A stretch of 64,000 nucleotides of DNA. It comes from Oreohelix idahoensis. Taxonomy: Eukaryota; Mollusca; Gastropoda; Stylommatophora; Oreohelicidae. The stretch lies in contig JAMPIV010021247.1 in NCBI GenBank assembly GCA_024509875.1, positions 62,001-126,000 of the forward strand, in the 5' to 3' direction. Shown here piece by piece: positions 33,557-44,390 of this stretch. The notes beneath the pieces are model-generated. The model was not told where the DNA came from. It saw nothing but the letters and a program-made list of their open reading frames with translations, and made no database searches. The translations under genes were made by a program, and so were the position numbers. Each line of letters opens with the position of its first letter. The first letter of the stretch is position 1.

Positions 33557-34816
33557 CTACAACCCACAAAAGCCAGATCCAAACCTCAGAAATGAGGTAT
33601 CTGAGGAAGGTGGTTGAAGTAACAAGAAGAGACATGGTACGCAACTAGACGATATCCTATCGGCTGTCTTCCTTCTGGCCTGGTTCCATTCTAGTCCTCG
33701 GTCCTTCAAACATAGTCTAATGTTGTCCTCCCAGCGGACTCTGGGTCGTCCTGGGGGTCTGGATCCTTGGTTCTTTGTTTCCCATGCTTGTCGTGGTAGC
33801 CGATCTTCTCCCATTCTGCAGACATGGCCAAACCATCTTAGTTGGGACTGTTCTACTTGGGTCTGCAGGGGGTGGGATTTAAGGCCTTGACGTATCGTCT
33901 GGTTGCGTACCATGTCTCTTCTTGTTACTTCAACCACCTTCCTCAGATACCTCATTTCTGAGGTTTGGATCTGGCTTTTGTGGGTTGTAGTCATTGCCCA
34001 TGACTCGCATCTATATGTCAAGACTGGGACATAGGTGGAGCGGTATACAGCCATCTTCGTTTTCTTACCCACCTCTCTCTTGCTGAGGAATCCTCGATTT
34101 ATGGCCTGAAAAAGTCTCCCAGCTGCTGCTTTTTGAGTGGCCAACTCTTCTTTGATGCCTCCCTTTCGGTCAATAATAGCTCCGAGGTATTTAAAGTGGT
34201 CTACCTGCTCCATGACCTGTTCTCCCAGCTTAATCTGATGTCTTCTTTCTTCTCGTGATATCACCATGGATTTTGTTTTAGAGCGGCTTATGACCATTCC
34301 TCTCTTCTCCAGCTCTTCCTTCCAGACTTGCAGGTTGAATTGGAGACGTGCCTCTGATTTAGCAATCAGGGCAACATCATCAGCAAATGCCAGCTCCGAA
34401 ATATAGACCTGTCTCATCTTCCAGTACCCCACTGAATACTTTCTTGTTCTCTCCTTACATGCCTTAATGACATCGTCCATGAGGAGTATGAAAAGGTAAG
34501 GTGACAGAATATCACCTTGTCTTACACCAGTGGGTGTCCTGAACTCTTCTGACTTATAGTTTGCTGTTCTCACATAATTTCTGCAAGACTTGTAGAAGCT
34601 CTGTATAGCATGAATCAGAGGTGCTGGAATGTTCTTCCTTGCCAAACAATCCCAAAGTTTGCTCCAGGGGACCCTGTCAAACGCCTTTTCCAGATCTATG
34701 AAACAAAGATGGATCTCACTCTTATACCCAAGGGCCTTTTCACTCAGCTGTCTGAGTGTGAAGATTAGGTCTTGAGTACTTCGGTTCGCTCGGAATCCGC
34801 ACTGGACCTCATCCAA
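33557..34816 (-). pseudogene. LINE B copy 2, reverse transcriptase and C-terminal region
   Basis: A 419-codon open stretch. It has VQCGFRANRSTQDLI, CFIDLEKAFDRVPW (motif A), GVRQGDILSPYLF (motif B), SELAFADDVALIAKSE (motif C, FADD), KTKSM (motif D), FKYLGAIIDR, then LTYRCESWAMTTTHKSQIQT and the GRPRVRWEDNIR basic C terminus. The last residues read through a duplicated or inverted segment near 33.53-33.65 kb that repeats part of the C-terminal region on the opposite strand, so the true stop of the LINE protein is disturbed. The upstream linker is in a different frame. All RT catalytic residues are intact. Confidence 0.85.
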
Positions 34817-34944
34817 TTGTGGCTCAGCTAGGCGTCGGAATCTCTGCTCTAGGATTCTAGAGTAGATTTTACCAGGGACACTGAGAAGGGATATGCCTCT
34901 ATGGTTTCCACACTGTCGATTGTCACCCTTTTTGAAAATTGGTG

Positions 34945-35271
34945 TTATGATGGCAATCTCCCAAGGTCGCCTGATGCTACCATGTACTTAACCATATCTG
35001 GTGTTATACCATCATGCCCTGCTGCTTTGCCCATCTTGATTTTCTCCAGTGCTGCCTTCAGTTCTTCCATCTTTATGTCATCTTCACCATCATTGGTTTT
35101 CTCTTCTGTGCTAGTGGTTATCATTTCTGATGCTTCACCATCCAGGAGTTCTGAGAAATATTCTTTCCATCTTTCTATTACTTCCTTCGGGGCAGTAAGC
35201 AATTTACCTTGCTTGTCCTTTATAAATTTGAGAGGGCATTGTTTTTCCTTTCTCATGTTCTTTAGGGTCTT
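34945..35271 (-). pseudogene. LINE B copy 2, linker piece 3' of E2
   Basis: Encodes KQCPLKFIKDKQGKLLTAPK and KMGKAAGHDGITPDMVKY, the linker and RT entry. It is bounded at 35267-35271 by GTCTT, one copy of the E2 target duplication. The remaining N-terminal linker continues at 44391 on the other side of E2. Confidence 0.8.
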
Positions 35272-36415
35272 TGTTGCTGTCATTTTCGACGGAGTCATCT
35301 GTCAAGTTATTTGCTTATGTTTGTATCATAAGTATAATTGTGTCTTTACCTGCGATGTCAGGTTGATTAGGGGTTGTCTTCCCTTGTTTATTCATTCATT
35401 GTGTTTGACCTGTAGGGTCAGAGGTTGACAGTTCGGCGTAGGCCTATGGGAAGGTTTTTTAAGCGGGAGTGAGATATACTTCCGGGGAGCCGGGAGGTCC
35501 TGTTTTTCTGAAGGGACCAAGAGTCCATTGTTTTTCGGGGAGAATCTTCGAAGTAACTGCTATGGCAGTTTTCCCCAGTGAATCTCTGTGCGTCGGGATG
35601 ACGACAGAATTCCTTGTGATGTTCTGAGGATTCATTTGCCAGGTAATACCGACCTTTATGCATTATTACGCTTTTCGGTGGCAGAACATGTAAAGGATTA
35701 CCTAGGGTGAACAGCAGCTCACTGATCCGCCATTTCAGAACTTATATATTTGTGCTCGAGGTAGCCATCCAAGACTGTTAGTCTTATATTGTCCAGAAAT
35801 CCAGTGACGAAGATATATTGTGGGAGCCGCAGATTGGCGGAACTTCTACCTACAATAAGTATTACTGCAGGGTTGATGATAACCTATTTAACAGAAGTAC
35901 ACGGCCGACGTCAGAACGAGGCCTGTGCTTTCGGCTATTATACTACAGCCTGATATGTGCAATTGGCGGGAGTGCCAAGTTGCACCTATGTGTCATAGTA
36001 ACTAAGGCATCTGACGCGTTTAGTCAGAGACGCCAAGGGCGACGCTACGAACTGTCATTATTGAAGAACTTTGCTATTGACCATGCACGTCTATTCTGAT
36101 GTTTACCTTTTTGAATGCCAAATGTATACCTATCGATGTCAGGTCAGCATGACCTTGTTACACTGACTGTTCCTGTTGATATTATGTGTGTTCCCGTCAA
36201 TAAATGTCTTGAAACATGCCTGCAGTGTCAAAGCATCCTTGATTACTGCATGTGAGAGTATGGGTTGCAGGATCTACATCTATACGAGCCTAAACACATT
36301 CGCGTCTTCATTCGCACCCACACTCAATTCATCATACGCTCGCACTACACATCTAACAACATGTATACTGTCTTGGGCCAGTGATCACCTCAACAAGAAA
36401 AAAAAGACAGTTACA
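35272..36415 (+). repeat. E2 5' LTR
   Basis: 1144 bp, TGTTGCTG...AGTTACA. Almost identical to the 3' LTR; visible differences include a G/A at about 35,490, a T/C at about 35,933 and a one-base indel at about 35,965. It would drive transcription of E2. Confidence 0.92.
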
Positions 36416-37955
36416 TTTCTGGTGGACCAGTTACGTGGGCTCTTATGATACATTTCTTGTCGCCAATGTGGCCTAGAAACTTACATTTCTGATGGACCAG
36501 ACCTGTGGGTTTAAAAAGAACAGAGCGAGCATTTGACATTATTGTTGACATTTATGGATCCATAAATTTACATTCCTGGTTGGCTGTTACATGTATGATG
36601 TCTCCAGTTTTGTCGAGAAAGTTACAAGAAGGACAAGTACACATTACACTTCTGATCTGTGGGTCTAAGCTACACACGGGACAGCCGTAACACACAGCGC
36701 TAATTCTACACTTGCAAGTTTTGGCTACAACAGGACAGATATAGGTCATCAACGGTTGACCCAAATAAACAGTACGAGCATTTATATTATAATGCTACAT
36801 AAAGCATAACAAGACATGTACTGAAGTTAACTACTAGGCATTTGCTACGTGGACCATAACTGCATAGAAGGCGGGTTCCTATTGTAAACAGTACTGCTGG
36901 TTGTTACACGTTTCATTCAACAACAGACTTTTCTAGGTCAGAGCATTCAAGCTACATTGTTGGAGGTCAAGTGTCTGTAAACAGTACGTGGAAATAGTAA
37001 ACATTCAATGTGCAAGGCGTAATTTGAGAAGGTCATAGTAACTTTGGTTCGTGAATACCACTTTATGTTACAGTGGATTTGACGTTCAGTGCGCGTTTGA
37101 CATTTCGTTTCTGTGTTCGCAAGGAGCAAGGAATTTATTTTAGTTTCAGCTGTGACTGAACTTGTTCTGCAACACATTGAAATTGATTGCTATATTATGT
37201 TACTTCTACTGTTTTGTGTATTTTTCTGCGGGTTTTTCGGTTGGTGGGTCTTACGGTAAATATGCCACTTGATCGAGGCTTACTGTAAGCGTTCTGTAGG
37301 TGCAAATTTTCTTAATTTGGAAATTTGCTAGTGACAATTGGTCGCTATTGATGTTAGCTGTGATGTAATTGTACTTAACGTTGTTTTTGTAATATTTTGT
37401 CTGTTTTTTCAGTTTTGATTGTCGATTTGTTTTGTTTGTATTCTGTAGGTCTCTCCTTTCTTGTGTATTTCTCTACACATTTTTGGTTAAAACAGTGTTG
37501 CCATTTGTATTGTTTTTGTATTTTTGTCTTTGTATTTTTTTTTTTGGTTGTACTACATTACTGTCATGCACAGTCTACATACACATACTTGGTCATGTTT
37601 TGATATTATTGATAAGGTAGACTCTTCATATAGAGTTTCTTAATAAAATATTATTATATAAGATATTTATACAAGTTCTTTGATAAAAGACTTGTTATCT
37701 ACAAAGATTGAGACAAGGTGAAATACATATTCAAGTTCTTTATAAAAAAGACTTGTGCCCATAGTGAGTGGGATATAAGGGAATTTTTTTTTTCCACAGG
37801 TACTCAGGTGATTTTTTGGGTACATTATAAACAAGACTAAGAGTGTGAAAGAAAGTGAAGTGAGTATACAAGTCTATCATTTCAGACTTGTCTCCCATTA
37901 AAGTGGGATAATTTAATATATTTGCTTCTGCAAGTTACTGATCTCAGTAGACAAG
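36416..37955 (+). other. E2 leader between 5' LTR and gag
   Basis: A long (1540-base) non-coding leader. It starts with near-repeats of a TTACATTTCTGRTGGACCAG motif (about 36,411 and 36,480) overlapping the position where a tRNA primer-binding site is expected. A second short pair, CAAGTTCTTTxATAAAAGAC, lies at about 37,672 and 37,734. No ORF recognised. Confidence 0.5.
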
Positions 37956-38312
37956 ATGTCTACATTGGACTACTTTATTACACAAGGGAGAGCCCTTGAT
38001 AAGACTGGTCAACAGTTGGAACAATGGGTTGTTGCTCAGTATGACAAAGCATTAGCTGCAGAAGAGAAAAAAGCTCAGGCTGAAGAGAAAAGATTAGAAA
38101 GAGAAGCTGGTATTGCTGCTGAACAAAAGAAATTGCAGATGCAGGTGGAGGAAAGGAGATTTGAAGCTGAACAAAAGAGATTAGACAAAGAAGCTGAACA
38201 AAAGAGATTAGACAAAGAAGCTGAACAGAAGAGATTAGACAAAGAAGCTGCTGCAGAGGAGAGGAAAGCTCAAGCTGCTGCAGAGGAGAGGAAAACAGAA
38301 GATGGAACTTGA
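37956..38312 (+). pseudogene. E2 Gag N-terminal coiled coil
   Basis: 118 codons: MSTLDYFITQGRALDKTGQQ, then a Glu/Lys/Arg/Ala-rich coiled coil. It includes three exact 27-base tandem units (38166-38246) coding for AEQKRLDKE repeats and two further EERKAQAA repeats. The frame is left by a register change at the AGGAAAACAG run (about 38,290), after which the Gag continues in the next frame at 38302. E4 Gag (62334) has the same type of N terminus fused in one frame with the core, so the two pieces belong together. The change could be a real mutation, a sequencing error or, less likely, a programmed shift. Confidence 0.75.
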
Positions 38313-41300
38313 TGAAAAACTCGCAACTTTGGAGTTAGAGAAATTGAAATTGGCGAGTACGGGTGCTCAGCAAACAACTTCGAGTACGACAAGGGAGTTT
38401 GTTAGTAGGATTAAATTGCCTCATTTCAATCCTTTAAAGGATGACGTAGCAGATTATCTAGATAGATTCCAATTTTTGTGCGATACGCATAACATAAAAA
38501 AGGAAAAATATGTTGAACAACTGATGCCATTTTTTACAGGTGACACAGTGACTACTCTTATGACAATAGACGAACATGAGAGGACTAATTATGATGTTGT
38601 CAGGGCAGCATTACTAAAAAAATATCAACTAAAACAAGAAGACTATCGTCTTCGTTTTAGGACAATGTTGCCAGAAAATGGAGTAGATTTCTCTGATTTT
38701 GTTACAAAGATACGTCGTACATTTACACGATGGGTTGAGTTGTCTCAGATTGAGAAAACATATGAAGGTCTAATGGACTTATTATTGCGAGATAAGGTTT
38801 TGTCATCTGTTAATGATTCTTTTCTTGCATTCCTTCATGAGCGTAAGCCTAAAAACTTAAAAGAAATGGAGGAATACTGTTGTCAGTATGCCACAGCACA
38901 TCCCCATGCTACAGTTAGCAATTCTAAAGTGAAAGAAGGGTTGCCAGCTGCTTCGGCAACACCATATGGCCCTAATTTCAAAAAAAAATTTCAGGGTGCT
39001 CAACAAAATTGGAATAGGGGAAGTAATCAAAATTACACTCAGAAGCGGAGTAATCCAACACATGATGGTTCTTCGTCTATGCAGTGGAGACAAGATGGTA
39101 GTTCTCGTAATTTTAGTGGTAATAATTTGAGACACTTTCGCAAAGGCTATCCAAATAATAACTATTCAAATTTTCGAGGTAATCATTCTCGACGTCAAGA
39201 TTATGACGATGGTGAATTTAGAAACCGGGATTCAAACCGGAATGATGATTACAATAGGCAATATGATAACAATTACAGGGGAAATGATAGTCGAAATAAT
39301 TACAGGGGAAATGATAATCGAGGTAGACCTAGGTTTAACAAGAAAAGACCTTACCAACAGGCAAACTCTGCGCAACAAGAGTTTGATGGAGCCTGTAATA
39401 CAGCAAATGATAGTGGTAACTCTAGGGCTATCACTGGTTGTGCTTTCGATTTTGGGAGAGCAACTGAATGCCCCCAATGCTTAACATTGTTTGACTCATC
39501 AACTGTATCTACGCTAAGTTGTGGTCACCCTCTTCCTGCTCTACCTGCTACAGTTGCGCATGATGGGAGAGGATCTCTCATCTTAGATAAAGGTCTAATA
39601 AATGATAGGCTAGTCTCAGTACTTTTCGATTCGGGATGTACTACCGTCGGGGTTAAGGAGTCTCTGATAGATCCTTGCTGTGCCACTGGAAAAACAATCA
39701 AATGTGTTACATTTGGTGGTACTATGGAAAGCTATCCTACTGCTATTATTAGGATTGACACTCCTTTCTTCACAGGAGATGTCCATGCATGTCTTCTTCC
39801 TAATCCTATTGCGGATCTTATAATCGGTCGTATTCATGGGGTTAAGGAATGCACCCCGCAACAAATTTCTAGTTGGGAAGAAGAAAACATTCAAACGGTC
39901 AATGCAGTGATGACAAGAGCTCAAGCTCTTAATCCCCCAACTTCATCTGATAATAGTAATGAAGTTGATAGCCAAGACGAGCACTTGGTGATTTCCCATG
40001 ACTCGTTTGTTAAACGTCAAGAAGAGGATCCTTCTTTGAAGAAATACTTCCTTCTTGCAAAGAAAGGGGATCCCAATCAAAATACGAATCACAAATCGTA
40101 TATTACTATGAAGAATGGTATATTGGTACGAATGGTACAACACTCGGACAAGTCTATGCATTCGCAAATTCTTGTGCCTAAGTGTATGAGAGCCTTAATT
40201 CTTCGGCATGCACACGATTCTCAGTGTGCTGGACACATGGGTTTTTCCAGAACTAAAACTAGAGTCCTTGCGTCATTCTTTTGGCCATTCGTGAATAAAG
40301 ACATCCGAATTTATTGCCGATCTTGCAAAATTTGTCAAGAGGTCAAGTCTAGGGGTCCGAGACATGCTGCTCCTATTCAGGCTGCAGATATTCCGATTCG
40401 GCCGTTTCAGAAAATGGCTATAGACATCATTGGTCCGTTCAAAATTAAGTCAGCCAGAGGACACCAATTTATCCTCACTTGCGTGGACATGTGCACGCGT
40501 TGGCCAGAGGCTATTCCTCTGAAGAGCATATCAACTGTCGATATCGCTGATGCTCTTTGGCTCGTATTTTCTCGTCTGGGATTCCCCGGAGAAATACTGT
40601 CGGATCACGGCACTCAGTTAATTTCGGACGTTATGTCTCAGGTAATGGCTACGCTAGACATTAAAAGGTCTCTCAGTAGTATTTATCATCCAATGTCCAA
40701 TGGATTGGTAGAACGTCTTAACAGGACACTAAAGAACTTACTTGGCAAGATAACGGAGGATCATCCTGAAGATTGGGACAGGGTTTTACCTGCAGTCCTC
40801 TTTGCCTATAGAGAGGTTCCCAACGAGCATACAGGGTTTTCTCCTTTCGAACTTGTCTTTGGCGCGCAACCGCGCGGGCCAATGTCCTTGTTACACGATT
40901 TGATAACTTCCGATAATATTGACGATGATACACAATCGTCATATGAATATGTTATAGCTCTTAGAGAAAAGATTATCGAATCGTGCAGGTTAGCAACTTC
41001 ATCTTCCGAATTTGCGAAAGAAAAAGCTAGGCGATTTGCTAATAAGAAAAGACGCCTACGTCAACTTTGTCCTGGAGACAAAGCATATGTCTTACTGCCC
41101 TCAAGAGAGAATAGACTTCTCATTTCTTGGAAGGGTCCATACACTATAGTCTCGAAAATTTCTGATGTCGACTATATTGTCGATGTGGATGGAAGGCATA
41201 AAACCTTCCATATAAATATGCTAACAGAGTTTATTGAACGTCCAGACTATTTACAGCCTATTTTCCAGGCGACGGACGACTCTCCAGTCCAACATGGTCA

Positions 41301-41349
41301 CATCTCATCCCTGTCTGTTATACAGGATGAGGAAACTATTTTTTTCTGA
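38302..41349 (+). CDS. E2 Gag core-protease-integrase ORF
   Basis: 1015 codons. About 1-200 is the Gag capsid-like core (FVSRIKLPHFNPLKDDVADY). About 230-350 is Gly/Asn/Arg-rich with many RGND/NYRGN repeats, likely RNA binding. About 375-405 has CPQC and a following C-x-H, a possible zinc site but not a classic CCHC knuckle. The protease LFDSG is near 440. The integrase HHCC is near 630-680 (CRSCKICQ), with Asp in MAIDIIGPF near 706, Asp in SDHGTQ near 767, Glu in NGLVERL 36 residues later (DD35E), and a GPY module (SWKGPYTIV) near 943. Integrase comes before RT, opposite to standard gypsy. The ORF stops just after a T7 run; RT continues in another frame. The ATG used may not be the true start since Gag begins at 37956. 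Confidence 0.85.
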   Translation: MELDEKLATLELEKLKLASTGAQQTTSSTTREFVSRIKLPHFNPLKDDVADYLDRFQFLCDTHNIKKEKYVEQLMPFFTGDTVTTLMTIDEHERTNYDVVRAALLKKYQLKQEDYRLRFRTMLPENGVDFSDFVTKIRRTFTRWVELSQIEKTYEGLMDLLLRDKVLSSVNDSFLAFLHERKPKNLKEMEEYCCQYATAHPHATVSNSKVKEGLPAASATPYGPNFKKKFQGAQQNWNRGSNQNYTQKRSNPTHDGSSSMQWRQDGSSRNFSGNNLRHFRKGYPNNNYSNFRGNHSRRQDYDDGEFRNRDSNRNDDYNRQYDNNYRGNDSRNNYRGNDNRGRPRFNKKRPYQQANSAQQEFDGACNTANDSGNSRAITGCAFDFGRATECPQCLTLFDSSTVSTLSCGHPLPALPATVAHDGRGSLILDKGLINDRLVSVLFDSGCTTVGVKESLIDPCCATGKTIKCVTFGGTMESYPTAIIRIDTPFFTGDVHACLLPNPIADLIIGRIHGVKECTPQQISSWEEENIQTVNAVMTRAQALNPPTSSDNSNEVDSQDEHLVISHDSFVKRQEEDPSLKKYFLLAKKGDPNQNTNHKSYITMKNGILVRMVQHSDKSMHSQILVPKCMRALILRHAHDSQCAGHMGFSRTKTRVLASFFWPFVNKDIRIYCRSCKICQEVKSRGPRHAAPIQAADIPIRPFQKMAIDIIGPFKIKSARGHQFILTCVDMCTRWPEAIPLKSISTVDIADALWLVFSRLGFPGEILSDHGTQLISDVMSQVMATLDIKRSLSSIYHPMSNGLVERLNRTLKNLLGKITEDHPEDWDRVLPAVLFAYREVPNEHTGFSPFELVFGAQPRGPMSLLHDLITSDNIDDDTQSSYEYVIALREKIIESCRLATSSSEFAKEKARRFANKKRRLRQLCPGDKAYVLLPSRENRLLISWKGPYTIVSKISDVDYIVDVDGRHKTFHINMLTEFIERPDYLQPIFQATDDSPVQHGHISSLSVIQDEETIFF

Positions 41350-42332
41350 CGTGAACTTACCTCTTCCTACGATTCCACTTACTTCAACGGAATCGTGGAG
41401 AGACGTTACAGTCTCTTCCAACTTGTCTTTTGAGGAACAGCGTCAAGTATCCTCTACGTTACAATCATATCAGGATGTCCTTACCGACATTCCTGGACAC
41501 ACAGATGTCATAGAACATGACATCATACTTACTGATCGTAATCCGATCAGAGTAAGACCATACCCAATACCTATTCATTTTCAAGCACAAGTCGAGAAAG
41601 AATTGGATGAAATGATTCAACTACAAATAATTGAACCATCCACTTCAGCTTATTCTTCGTCGATAGTTATTGTTCGAAAGAAAGACAATAACATACGTCT
41701 TTGCGTTGATTATCGCAAATTAAATCAAGTTACGAAGTTCGATGCTGAACCTATGCCGTTATTAGATGATCTACTTATTAGACTTTCTAAAGCTAAATTC
41801 TTTACTAAACTAGACTTGTCGAAAGGTTATTGGCAAGTCCCACTGACGGAACACGCCAAACCTCTCACTGCTTTTTCGACACCTAGGGGTCTGTTTCAAT
41901 GGAATTTTTATGCCTTTCGGGCTTATGAACGCCCCAGCGACTTTCGTACGCATGATGCGACGAATTCTATCAGATCGTGCAGATGTCATTGCATATTTAG
42001 ACGACATCTGTCTTTTCAGCGATACTTGGGAAGAACACTATGTGGGTCTGAAGGAATTGCTATCTACTCTACGTGAGCATAGTTTGACTGCTAAACCCTC
42101 TAAAGCTTTTGTTGGGTTTAGTGAAATTTCCTTCCTAGGTCATCGAGTTGGTCATGGTCTGTTGAAGACAGAGGACCAAAACATTTCAAAGATATTAAAT
42201 ATCTCGGTTCCGAAGACAAAAAAGCAAGTGCGTAGTCTCTTGGGATTGATACAATTCTATGGAAGATTCATTGAGAATCTGTCCTCCATTATGGCACCAC
42301 TTTCAAAGGTTATTGAAAAAAGGTTCTCCTAA
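41350..42332 (+). pseudogene. E2 reverse transcriptase
   Basis: Two overlapping frames (41234-42076 and 41910-42332) carry one RT: the RPYPIPIHFQ start, VRKKDNNIRLCVDYRKLN, FTKLDLSKGYWQVPL (motif A with catalytic Asp), then after a register change at the T5 run (about 41,906) MPFGLMNAPATF (motif B), AYLDDICLFS (motif C, YLDD), LGHRVG (motif E) and the connection SLLGLIQFYGRFIE. Register changes also fall at the T7 run near 41,340 and the A6 run near 42,313. All catalytic residues are visible. RT lies after integrase, a Copia-like order in a gypsy element. Confidence 0.85.
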
Positions 42333-42811
42333 TATGGTGCGTTGGTCCCAAGAATGCCAAACTTCATTGGATCAGGTTAAGAATTTGTTCTCATCTCATC
42401 CTATCTTAAGACTACCGACGATTGATAAGACTTTTGTCCTTCGTAGTGATGCCTCTTCCACTGGCATTGGAGCGGCACTAATGCAGGAATATTCAGGAAC
42501 TCTGCATCCTGTAATGTATATTTCTAGGAAGCTAAATGCGGCAGAAAGGAATTACTCGGTTTTGGACCGTGAATTGTTGGCTATGGTTTTGGTCCATTCT
42601 TAAGCTACAAAGGTTCCTTCTGGGCGCGCATTTCTTTATGGAAACCGACCAAAAAGCTCTTACGGCTATGCAAAGTAAGGATTTGAAGAGCTCGAGATCT
42701 ACTCGTTATGCTATTGCTCTTCAGCCTTTCCATTTCACGGTGCGAGCTATCCGTGGTTCGGATAATGTGATGGCGGACATATTGTCTAGATGCCCACATG
42801 ATTCCAGTTAA
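42333..42811 (+). pseudogene. E2 RNase H and pol C terminus
   Basis: Frames 42259-42603 and 42536-42811 together give the gypsy RNase H: FVLRSDASSTGIGAALMQ (first Asp), NYSVLDRELLAM (Glu), FFMETDQKAL (Asp), and ADILSRC at the end (last Asp), followed by stop at 42809-42811. One further register change is at a T4 run near 42,591. No coding sequence follows before the 3' LTR, so there is no env-like gene. Confidence 0.85.
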
Positions 42812-43245
42812 ATCTTGTGTCCTAGTTTTTCCTGATATATTTTCAGACTTAGGTCTGTCCTTAATATCATAATATGTTGTAATACAAATGTATTTGGATG
42901 ATGTTTAGATAATTTAACAAATTTCATTTTGTCCATCCATCAGTGATATGTTGCTAAAATAGCATTGACATTTGTATATTGCTATGATTATATTATTTAG
43001 TAATGTTTGATATATGATTGGTATTGCCAGCAACTTAGGTTTCTTGAATGGTATCCCTTAGTTTGTTTGGCTTAAAGGAAATATTTTCTCCTATGTTGGG
43101 AGATGATTTGTACCCTCTTCTATTGTACCTGATATTAGGTTCATTGTTTGCATGAGCACAGAAGTGATACTGGTGCTATCTTGCTCATGAACATATTAAA
43201 AAAAAAAAAAATTGCATTTCTTTTTTACAGGGGGGGTGGTAGTAA
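42812..43245 (+). other. E2 3' untranslated internal region and polypurine tract
   Basis: Non-coding sequence between the pol stop and the 3' LTR. It includes an A-run at 43,199-43,211 and a G-rich tract GGGGGGGTGGT (43,231-43,241) close to the LTR, the likely plus-strand primer site. Confidence 0.6.
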
Positions 43246-44390
43246 TGTTGCTGTCATTTTCGACGGAGTCATCTGTCAAGTTATTTGCTTATGTTTGTAT
43301 CATAAGTATAATTGTGTCTTTACCTGCGATGTCAGGTTGATTAGGGGTTGTCTTCCCTTGTTTATTCATTCATTGTGTTTGACCTGTAGGGTCAGAGGTT
43401 GACAGTTCGGCGTAGGCCTATGGGAAGGTTTTTTAAGCGGGAGTGAGATATACTTCCGGGAAGCCGGGAGGTCCTGTTTTTCTGAAGGGACCAAGAGTCC
43501 ATTGTTTTTCGGGGAGAATCTTCGAAGTAACTGCTATGGCAGTTTTCCCCAGTGAATCTCTGTGCGTCGGGATGACGACAGAATTCCTTGTGATGTTCTG
43601 AGGATTCATTTGCCAGGTAATACCGACCTTTATGCATTATTACGCTTTTCGGTGGCAGAACATGTAAAGGATTACCTAGGGTGAACAGCAGCTCACTGAT
43701 CCGCCATTTCAGAACTTATATATTTGTGCTCGAGGTAGCCATCCAAGACTGTTAGTCTTATATTGTCCAGAAATCCAGTGACGAAGATATATTGTGGGAG
43801 CCGCAGATTGGCGGAACTTCTACCTACAATAAGTATTACTGCAGGGTTGATGATAACCTATTTAACAGAAGTACACGGCCGACGTCAGAACGAGGCCTGT
43901 GCTTCCGGCTATTATACTACAGCCTGATATGTGCAATTGGCAGGGAGTGCCAAGTTGCACCTATGTGTCATAGTAACTAAGGCATCTGACGCGTTTAGTC
44001 AGAGACGCCAAGGGCGACGCTACGAACTGTCATTATTGAAGAACTTTGCTATTGACCATGCACGTCTATTCTGATGTTTACCTTTTTGAATGCCAAATGT
44101 ATACCTATCGATGTCAGGTCAGCATGACCTTGTTACACTGACTGTTCCTGTTGATATTATGTGTGTTCCCGTCAATAAATGTCTTGAAACATGCCTGCAG
44201 TGTCAAAGCATCCTTGATTACTGCATGTGAGAGTATGGGTTGCAGGATCTACATCTATACGAGCCTAAACACATTCGCGTCTTCATTCGCACCCACACTC
44301 AATTCATCATACGCTCGCACTACACATCTAACAACATGTATACTGTCTTGGGCCAGTGATCACCTCAACAAGAAAAAAAAGACAGTTACA
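43246..44390 (+). repeat. E2 3' LTR
   Basis: 1145 bp, TGTTGCTG...AGTTACA; see the 5' LTR. Followed directly by GTCTT, the second copy of the target duplication, and then by LINE B. Confidence 0.92.

Larger units (their letters stand above)
35272..44390 (+). mobile_element. LTR retrotransposon E2 (Ty3/gypsy, GMR1-like), 9119 bp, young
   Basis: LTRs at 35272-36415 and 43246-44390 begin TGTTGCTGTC and end GACAGTTACA (TG...CA). They differ at only a handful of positions. The element is flanked by the perfect 5-bp duplication GTCTT (35267-35271 and 44391-44395), inside LINE B. A purine/G-rich tract (GGGGGGGTGGT) precedes the 3' LTR. Coding order on the plus strand is Gag, protease, integrase, reverse transcriptase, RNase H, that is, integrase before RT. 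Confidence 0.92.
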
